A stretch of 64,000 nt of DNA from Vibrio sp. J1-1 (GTDB lineage Bacteria > Pseudomonadota > Gammaproteobacteria > Enterobacterales > Vibrionaceae): contig NZ_JAKKCM010000002.1 of NCBI RefSeq assembly GCF_021728395.1, positions 124,001-188,000 on the forward strand. The letters are read 5' to 3'. Below are positions 57,795-64,000 of this stretch, one piece after another; the first letter of the stretch is position 1; each line of letters begins with the position of its first letter. A program made the translations under genes and the position numbers. Below the pieces are notes generated by a model. It was not told the DNA's origin. It was given only the letters and a program-made list of their open reading frames with translations, and did no database searches.

Positions 57795-58778
57795 ATGTTT
57801 AATCTCGCGATTATTGGGACGAACTGGATATCTCAACAATTTGTTGAAGCAGCAATACAGACGGGGGAGTTTAGCCTCAAAGCCGTATATTCGCGAGAGT
57901 TTGACAAGGCGCGATCATTTGGTGCGCCATACCATGCGGAGACTTTCTACGACAGTTTAGACGCATTGGGGAAAGATCCCGATATTGATGCTGTTTACAT
58001 TGCTAGTCCAAACTCACTTCATGCACCTCAAGCAATGCAAATGCTAAGTGCGGGCAAGCATGTGATTTGTGAAAAACCGATGGCTTCAAATTATGCACTT
58101 GCACAAGAGATGTTTAAGTGCGCTGAAGAAAATGAAGTCGTGCTTTTTGAGGCATTCATGTCGCCTTACACGCCAAACTTCGCGGTATTGAAACAAAGCT
58201 TGCCGAGCATTGCACCATTAAGACATGCGACGATCAGCTATTGCCAATACTCATCGAGATATCAAAAGTATTTAAACGGAGAGAACCCGAATACGTTTAA
58301 TCCGGGTTTTTCCAATGGTTCGATTATGGACATCGGCTATTACTGTCTGGGTGCTGCAATTGAGTTGTTTGGAGAGCCGAATCAGGTTCAGGCCAGTGCG
58401 TTTGTTTTGCCATCTGGCGTAGATGGGTGTGGAAGTGTGACCCTTGCCTACGACGATTTTAACGTCAACCTTCTGCATTCAAAAGTAAGCGACTCGCTTA
58501 TTCCAAGTGAATTTCAGGGTGAGCAAGGTAGCGTCCTAGTCGATATGATCTCCACGGGTCGTGGCGTCGAACGCACTCTTCGTGGTAAAGAGAAAGAAGT
58601 ACTGACCCTGCCACAAACCGAAAACCACATGTTTTACGAAGCTAAAGCTTTTGCCGAGCAACTTAAGTTAGGTGTGATTGATGAGAGCACTAAACAACGC
58701 TCATTGACAGTAGCAAAAGTCCTGACTGAAGTCAGAAGACAAACTGGCGTTGTTTTTCCAGCGGACAAAACGGCTTGA
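57795..58778 (+). CDS. Gfo/Idh/MocA-family oxidoreductase (second)
   Basis: NAD(P)-dependent oxidoreductase of 327 residues, Rossmann start AIIGTNWISQQFVEAAI, catalytic EKP motif as CEKPMASN (~91-98) and a C-terminal sheet domain. It is not closely similar to the gene at 39902. AGAAGGAA precedes the start. Single gene with terminator. Confidence 0.85.
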   Translation: MFNLAIIGTNWISQQFVEAAIQTGEFSLKAVYSREFDKARSFGAPYHAETFYDSLDALGKDPDIDAVYIASPNSLHAPQAMQMLSAGKHVICEKPMASNYALAQEMFKCAEENEVVLFEAFMSPYTPNFAVLKQSLPSIAPLRHATISYCQYSSRYQKYLNGENPNTFNPGFSNGSIMDIGYYCLGAAIELFGEPNQVQASAFVLPSGVDGCGSVTLAYDDFNVNLLHSKVSDSLIPSEFQGEQGSVLVDMISTGRGVERTLRGKEKEVLTLPQTENHMFYEAKAFAEQLKLGVIDESTKQRSLTVAKVLTEVRRQTGVVFPADKTA

Positions 58779-58807
58779 TGTATTAGAAGGCTGTATTTAA
58801 CTCAGCG

Positions 58808-58837
58808 AATGAAGCCCTCAATATAGAGGGCTTCATT
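58808..58837. terminator. Bidirectional terminator
   Basis: A 12-bp perfect stem (58808-58819 with 58826-58837), between the converging oxidoreductase and MATE genes. Confidence 0.85.
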
Positions 58838-58869
58838 ATTGTGATGTCTGATCTTGTTGGTTTATCGAC

Positions 58870-60207
58870 TTAGTGCACTTTATGCCTTTCGGACAGCAAT
58901 GCGATAGTGCGACGATAAGTGAGGTAAGCAGCGATGCCTGCGCAGATATTACCGAGACAAGCACCAAGCAGAAGGCCTCTGATTCCCCCAAGTTGAGAAC
59001 CAACCCACAAACATGGTAGGAAAAATACGAACAGACGTAACGCCGAGACGGTAAGCGCCGTGTATGACTTACCTAGTGCATTGCAGACAGAAACCATAAG
59101 CATACATACGCCCAGAGAGCCTAAGCTAATCGGAACGATCATCAAATGCATTTCTAATACTTGCTCAACCTGAATATCGCTGGTCATTAATAGTGCCAGA
59201 GGATTCGCGACAGCAAAGGTGATAACGGCAATTAAGAGCTGGAAGCTCAGAATAAACTTAACGGCAATACTCACCAGTGATTGAATATCACCATAATTTT
59301 TTGCGCCAAGTAATCGCCCAACCATTGGTGGTAAAGACATGGTCAATGCGAGCACAGATACAATAGCGAAAAACTCAAAACGCGAACCTAGGGCCCATGC
59401 CGCGACAGCAGCCGTACCAAACCCAGCCAGTAGCTTAGTTGCCAGCATGGAAGATAAAGGGGGTAACAGTTGGCTTACCATTGCAGGTCCCATGATATTA
59501 CCGATCGAGCGGACGCTCTTTATCACATTTAAATCTTGCCATTGTGTTGTAGCCCAATGATTCTTTTTCACCCGTGGAGCCACGACTAAAATACCCAAAC
59601 TGAAAGCCGCAATGGTTGCGAGCGCAGCACCATTAATGCCGAGGTCGAGGGTGAAAATGAAGAGCGGGTCGAGAATAAGGTTCACGCCGCTGGTGATCAT
59701 CATCATGGTGCCTGGCAACATGGTATTGCCGTGTGCTCGACAGATGCTGTAGTAAAAGTAGAGAAAGGCTCCGGTCCAGGAACTCAGTAACCACCATGGC
59801 CAATAACTATCGATGATTGGCATAACCGTATCTGGTGCGCTGAGCATGGATAATATTGGGTAACGAAGTAACCAAATTAACACACTGATTATCGCAACCC
59901 CTACTGACCCTATCATTAGAACTAAACCGCCCAGTTGTTTAGCATAGCGGGTTTCATTCGCTCCTAGTGCTTTAGATATAACCGCAGTTGTTGCGATACC
60001 TAAGCCTACCTGAATACCGATCACGACCATTTGCAGTGGAAGTGTGAAGCCTTGTACCGCCAACGGTAAGACGCCAAGTTGGCCGATAAAAGCACTGTCC
60101 ACAAGCTGAAAACTCATCAGTGATAAAACACCAAAGAGCATGGGCCATGTCATCGAAAACAATTGCTTGGCTAATGTAGGTTGCGGGGTGATCGTTGTTG
60201 AGGACAT
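58870..60207 (-). CDS. MATE-family efflux pump
   Basis: A 445-residue multidrug and toxin extrusion transporter with 12 helices; typical features are FSMTWPMLFGVLSLMSFQLV at the start and the inverted two-bundle layout. Na+ or H+ driven export of cationic drugs or metabolites; substrate unknown. Start codon follows a weak site. Confidence 0.87.
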   Translation of the reverse strand: MSSTTITPQPTLAKQLFSMTWPMLFGVLSLMSFQLVDSAFIGQLGVLPLAVQGFTLPLQMVVIGIQVGLGIATTAVISKALGANETRYAKQLGGLVLMIGSVGVAIISVLIWLLRYPILSMLSAPDTVMPIIDSYWPWWLLSSWTGAFLYFYYSICRAHGNTMLPGTMMMITSGVNLILDPLFIFTLDLGINGAALATIAAFSLGILVVAPRVKKNHWATTQWQDLNVIKSVRSIGNIMGPAMVSQLLPPLSSMLATKLLAGFGTAAVAAWALGSRFEFFAIVSVLALTMSLPPMVGRLLGAKNYGDIQSLVSIAVKFILSFQLLIAVITFAVANPLALLMTSDIQVEQVLEMHLMIVPISLGSLGVCMLMVSVCNALGKSYTALTVSALRLFVFFLPCLWVGSQLGGIRGLLLGACLGNICAGIAAYLTYRRTIALLSERHKVH

Positions 60208-60280
60208 AGAAAGCTTATTCAGTTATTAGGTTTGGGGATGCCGTTGGTGCAATTGTACACACCACTCTGATCAGTGACAA

Positions 60281-60315
60281 AAACAAACCCCGAGCAAGTT
60301 GTCTTACTCGGGGTT
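60281..60315 (-). terminator. Terminator after DUF496 gene
   Basis: AACCCCGAG (60286-60294) pairs with CTCGGGGTT (60307-60315), T-rich on the minus strand. Confidence 0.85.
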
Positions 60316-60340
60316 CAAATTATAACAGAACTATTGGTGT

Positions 60341-60655
60341 TTATTTCTTACCGCTAGTTTGCTTGTCTTCTTCCGTCAGTTCACGAATGCGACGGCTGAT
60401 GTCACGACGTGCTTTAGAGATTTCTGCGCTCTTGATGATGTGGTCATCAACACGATCTTCGTAATCTGCTTTCATGTTTTTGATTATTGCTAGGATGTCG
60501 TCGTGAGTCATCTCTGGCTTGATGTAGTCTAGAAGGTTTTCTAGCAGGTCTACACGTTTGCGGTTATCACGAACTTTTTTCTCGTTATCAAGAAGCTCTC
60601 GTTTCAGTTTGTTTTTGCGACGAGCTTGGCTAACGATTTCAAATACGCTACTCAT
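60341..60655 (-). CDS. yeeX: DUF496 family protein, YeeX
   Basis: A 104-residue helical, highly charged coiled-coil-like protein of the YeeX/DUF496 family. AAAGGGAA precedes the ATG. Function unknown. Confidence 0.92.
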   Translation of the reverse strand: MSSVFEIVSQARRKNKLKRELLDNEKKVRDNRKRVDLLENLLDYIKPEMTHDDILAIIKNMKADYEDRVDDHIIKSAEISKARRDISRRIRELTEEDKQTSGKK

Positions 60656-60850
60656 AGTTCCCTTTCCTAATTTGTGAATATCTCCCTCGATTAAAGCACA
60701 ACATCTCGTGGCATAACAGTCTTTAGATCAATCACGACGAAGAGTTGAACGCTTCTTGACCAATCATTTTGTTCCATGCCTGACTACAGAAAATCATCGT
60801 AGGTTCATGCCAGCTCAGCCTGACTTGAGGTGCCTCAGAGCAAAGGTGAT

Positions 60851-60894
60851 TTCGTGGTAGAAATGACTCATGCACTACTATTTCTATCCACGAA
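60851..60894. repeat. Long imperfect hairpin in gene-free interval
   Basis: TTCGTGGTAGAAAT (60851-60864) and ATTTCTATCCACGAA (60880-60894) are reverse complements except one bulged base. It sits in 60656-60992, which holds no gene I can see. Confidence 0.5.
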
Positions 60895-61031
60895 TAGGCC
60901 GCAGTCACTAAACAAAACGTATCTTTGTGAGCTCCTGTTTGGATAAATATGTGTTTGAGACTGGGTTTGAGTAAATCGATGCGTTGTCATAATTGAGCCT
61001 TCGCTATATTATCAACATCACTAAATACAAA

Positions 61032-61250
61032 ATGATGACACTTGATATGGACTCTCGTAATACTGCGGAGCAAGTCGACAGTCAAGATAGTGAACAAGTC
61101 ACGAGCTCTTTGGCTGAGAAGTTAAAAACAGCGTACATCAATGCGCGTAATCAACTTGAAATGACAGAAGTTGAACTCAATCGTTCGAAAATAATGATGA
61201 TTGATGAAGATGGTAATCTGAGAAAAGTGCCTATTCTCTCCGAGCACTAA
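61032..61250 (+). CDS. Hypothetical small protein, 72 residues
   Basis: A charged, helical small protein (ending DEDGNLRKVPILSEH) not recognised. The middle (LAEKLKTAYINARNQLEMTE) may be coiled coil. The start is unclear: ATG 61032, 61035 or 61047, none with a good ribosome site; the TTG at 60993 is not favoured. Confidence 0.45.
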   Translation: MMTLDMDSRNTAEQVDSQDSEQVTSSLAEKLKTAYINARNQLEMTEVELNRSKIMMIDEDGNLRKVPILSEH

Positions 61251-61272
61251 GTCCTATCCCGATTCACAAAAG

Positions 61273-61353
61273 GGGTCAGGTCTTAGTCTATGCTTTAGCC
61301 TGACTACCTTATATTCAAGCGATTTCAAGCCTGTTCAGGTTACAGTCTGACCC
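61273..61353. repeat. REP-like palindromic element
   Basis: GGGTCAG (61273-61279) and CTGACCC (61347-61353) are reverse complements at the ends of an 81-base element, with CCTGAC and CCTGTTCAGG inside. The GGGGTCAGG start recalls REP-type sequences associated with RAYT transposases in Vibrionaceae and Shewanella. It lies between the small gene and yceH. Confidence 0.5.
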
Positions 61354-61407
61354 GCTGAAGTGGCTTGAGTATAAAATTCAAATGCAAAAAATAATAAGGA
61401 ATGCATT

Positions 61408-62049
61408 ATGAAAGTTGAGCTAACGGCAATAGAAGCACGAGTAATTGGTTGCCTGATCGAGAAAGAGGTGACGACTCCCGATCTTTATCCTCTTAGTCTG
61501 AATGCACTTACCAACGCATGTAATCAAAAAAGTAATCGTGAGCCAGTCATGTCGTTGTCCGAGTCTGATGTATTAGATGCGGTAGATGCGCTAATTGAAC
61601 GTCGACTTGTTAGTGATGAAAGTGCTTTTAATAGCCGAGTGAGCAAGTATCAGCACCGTTTTTGCAATACGGAGTTTGGCGATCTAAAACTGACTGAGCA
61701 AGAAAAAGGGATTGTATGCTGTATGCTGCTGCGTGGGGCTCAGACGCCAGGTGAGATTCGTACTCGCACTAACCGCCTGACGACTTTCCGCGACGTTAAA
61801 GAGGTGGAAAACGTTCTTGAACATTTGGCGAGCGAAGAAAAAGGGCCATTAGTCGTAAAACTGCCACGAGAAGCTGGCAAGCGTGAATCTCGCTATATGC
61901 ATTTATTCTGCGGTGAAGTGGATGTATCTGCAATTGAGTCAACGGCTGTATCACCGAGCTCAGATCGGGTTAGTCAGCTTGAACAAGAAGTGGCAATGCT
62001 TAGAGAAGAACTCGATGCTCTGAAAGCTCAGGTAGAATCTCTGCTTTAA
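61408..62049 (+). CDS. yceH: YceH/DUF480 family protein
   Basis: A 213-residue protein with two winged-helix domains and a C-terminal coiled coil (residues ~188-213, [20 protein letters not shown]). The start [20 protein letters not shown] is the family signature. Role not established. Its stop overlaps the start of the next gene by one base. Confidence 0.93.
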   Translation: MKVELTAIEARVIGCLIEKEVTTPDLYPLSLNALTNACNQKSNREPVMSLSESDVLDAVDALIERRLVSDESAFNSRVSKYQHRFCNTEFGDLKLTEQEKGIVCCMLLRGAQTPGEIRTRTNRLTTFRDVKEVENVLEHLASEEKGPLVVKLPREAGKRESRYMHLFCGEVDVSAIESTAVSPSSDRVSQLEQEVAMLREELDALKAQVESLL

Positions 62050-62363
62050 TGAATGATTGTGTGGAACAGGTTTGGAGTGTTTATCTGATACGAAATAACC
62101 GTAATGCACTCTATTGTGGGGTAACCAACAATATTGAGCGCCGGTTTAAACAGCATCAAGAGGGCAAAGGTGCTAAGGCACTAAAAGGTAAAGGTCCATT
62201 AGTCCTGGTATGGACAATGAACTTTGACTCTAAGAGCCTAGCGATGAAAGCTGAGTACTTTATTAAGCAACTAGCTAAAAAGAAAAAAGAGCTATTAGTT
62301 GAGTCAAAAGCGTCACTTGGTGTCGATGAAAACCACTGCTTGATATTTACCGTTCGTCGTTAA
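62049..62363 (+). CDS. GIY-YIG nuclease-domain protein, YhbQ-like
   Basis: A 104-residue protein with the compact GIY-YIG fold: VYLIRNNRNALYCGVTNNIE (Tyr, Gly, Arg and start of the motif), RRFKQHQEGKGAKAL and a Glu at the metal site (~70). Members of the UPF0213/YhbQ group are uncharacterised DNA-acting proteins. Its ATG overlaps the yceH stop, suggesting coupled translation. Confidence 0.88.
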   Translation: MNDCVEQVWSVYLIRNNRNALYCGVTNNIERRFKQHQEGKGAKALKGKGPLVLVWTMNFDSKSLAMKAEYFIKQLAKKKKELLVESKASLGVDENHCLIFTVRR

Positions 62364-62398
62364 ATGGTCGAATAAACGTACTACACTGACTTACGATC

Positions 62399-62430
62399 AG
62401 CCGCCAACTTTTATAAGGCGGCTTTTTTTA
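62399..62430 (+). terminator. Terminator after GIY-YIG gene
   Basis: AGCCGCC (62399-62405) pairs with GGCGGCT (62417-62423), then seven T. Confidence 0.88.
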
Positions 62431-62614
62431 TTTAAAATGTGCATTCATAATGTTATGAAATAGAATGCAATATTCGTTTGTGATGTAAGACTCATCTGAC
62501 GCATAATGCAGAACTAAGAAAATGATATTGAAACCAGTACTTAGTGGAAGGTAGATTACAATAGTTCAACGCGTCAAAGTAACGGATGACTAGGCTAAAT
62601 AATAAATAGAGTGA

Positions 62615-63744
<1,130 letters not shown>

Positions 63745-63745
<1 letters not shown>

Positions 63746-64000
63746 TGACAAATACATCAACTAGAAAGCGTCGCTCTTTGTCGACGCTCATTACTAAAAT
63801 TATAATTCTCGTTCTTGCTCCGATTATTTTAGGCATATTCGTTCAGAGTTATTACTTCTCCAAACAGATTATTTGGCAAGAAGTCGATAGGACAAAGCAA
63901 CAAACATCCGCCCTGATTCTGAATATTTTCGACAGTCATTTCGCTGCGATTCAAATCCACCACGACAGCAATTCTAAAAGCGATGTGGTGCTTGATTTTT
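63745..64000 (+). CDS. luxQ: AI-2 sensor kinase LuxQ (3' truncated by window)
   Basis: Starts in a TGATG overlap with luxP, so is co-translated. The 85 visible residues show a cytosolic start (TNTSTRKRRSLSTLITK), a first membrane helix (IIILVLAPIILGIFVQSYYF) and the beginning of the periplasmic domain that docks on LuxP. The kinase and receiver domains lie beyond the window. LuxQ phosphorylates LuxU-LuxO at low cell density, which turns on Qrr RNAs. Confidence 0.97.

Noticed and set aside
61261-61360. Possible attachment site or terminator
   Set aside because: No integrase or tRNA is nearby and no T-run follows; a REP-like element fits better.

Overview
The window reads as a Vibrio genome, most likely of the Harveyi/natriegens group. 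The strongest evidence is luxP and the start of luxQ at the right end, a Qrr quorum-sensing small RNA with a sigma-54 promoter and LuxO boxes, and the general gene set (yeeX/DUF496, yceH, ydcH, rhlE, ribB with an FMN riboswitch, MgtE). Codon use and GC content look even throughout and no phage, IS element, CRISPR array, tRNA or rRNA was seen. The mix of accessory catabolic operons with luxPQ and a qrr gene fits the second chromosome, but that is inference.

Layout. 1-960: 3' part of a long, eukaryote-like urocanate hydratase, then a DUF2058 gene. 1.7-7.6 kb: a minus-strand operon matching doeA-doeB-doeX-doeC-doeD for ectoine breakdown to aspartate, with a clear palindrome in its promoter and a strong terminator. 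8.0-15.6 kb: a beta-glucoside/cellobiose regulon with a LacI-type regulator, a HAD sugar-phosphate phosphatase, a PTS IIBCA permease and two GH1 6-phospho-beta-glucosidases; three near-identical LacI-type operators tie them together. 15.6-19.2 kb: an AraC-type regulator divergent from an SDR-cupin-alcohol dehydrogenase operon of unknown substrate. 19.2-23.3 kb: a LysR regulator divergent from a large lipoprotein glycosidase, with a 29-bp palindrome between them. 23.3-31 kb: rhlE, a VOC protein, a lipoate-ligase-like protein, an unknown exported protein, ydcH, a ChrR-like cupin, a FabG-like reductase and yghU.

31-39 kb: the remnant of a GlyGly-CTERM serine protease, a peroxiredoxin, adenine deaminase with a PurR-like box, two very small genes, a cold-shock protein, a pirin, a patatin, and a dmeF-marR metal-efflux pair whose promoter carries two palindromes. 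39-47.7 kb: yccF, an oxidoreductase, a glycogen-binding-domain protein, a DUF3429-glutathione peroxidase pair, riboswitch-controlled ribB, a hydrolase, an LplT-PlsC fusion, and an XRE-HD pair. 47.9-48.1 kb: the qrr gene. 48-57 kb: mgtE, an ABC1 kinase, a MocR regulator remnant, an amino-acid exporter with divergent Lrp regulator, LysR, a LysE-type exporter, and a long-form GAPDH. 57-64 kb: a large gene-poor interval, a second Gfo/Idh/MocA oxidoreductase, a MATE pump, DUF496, a REP-like palindromic element, yceH, a GIY-YIG protein and luxPQ.

The best candidate novelties are the 29-bp palindrome before the lipoprotein glycosidase, the SDR-cupin-ADH operon, the promoter palindromes of doeA and dmeF, and several gene remnants (protease, MocR, and one unknown). 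The Qrr and LuxPQ parts are a known system, but qrr and luxPQ lie only about 15 kb apart here.
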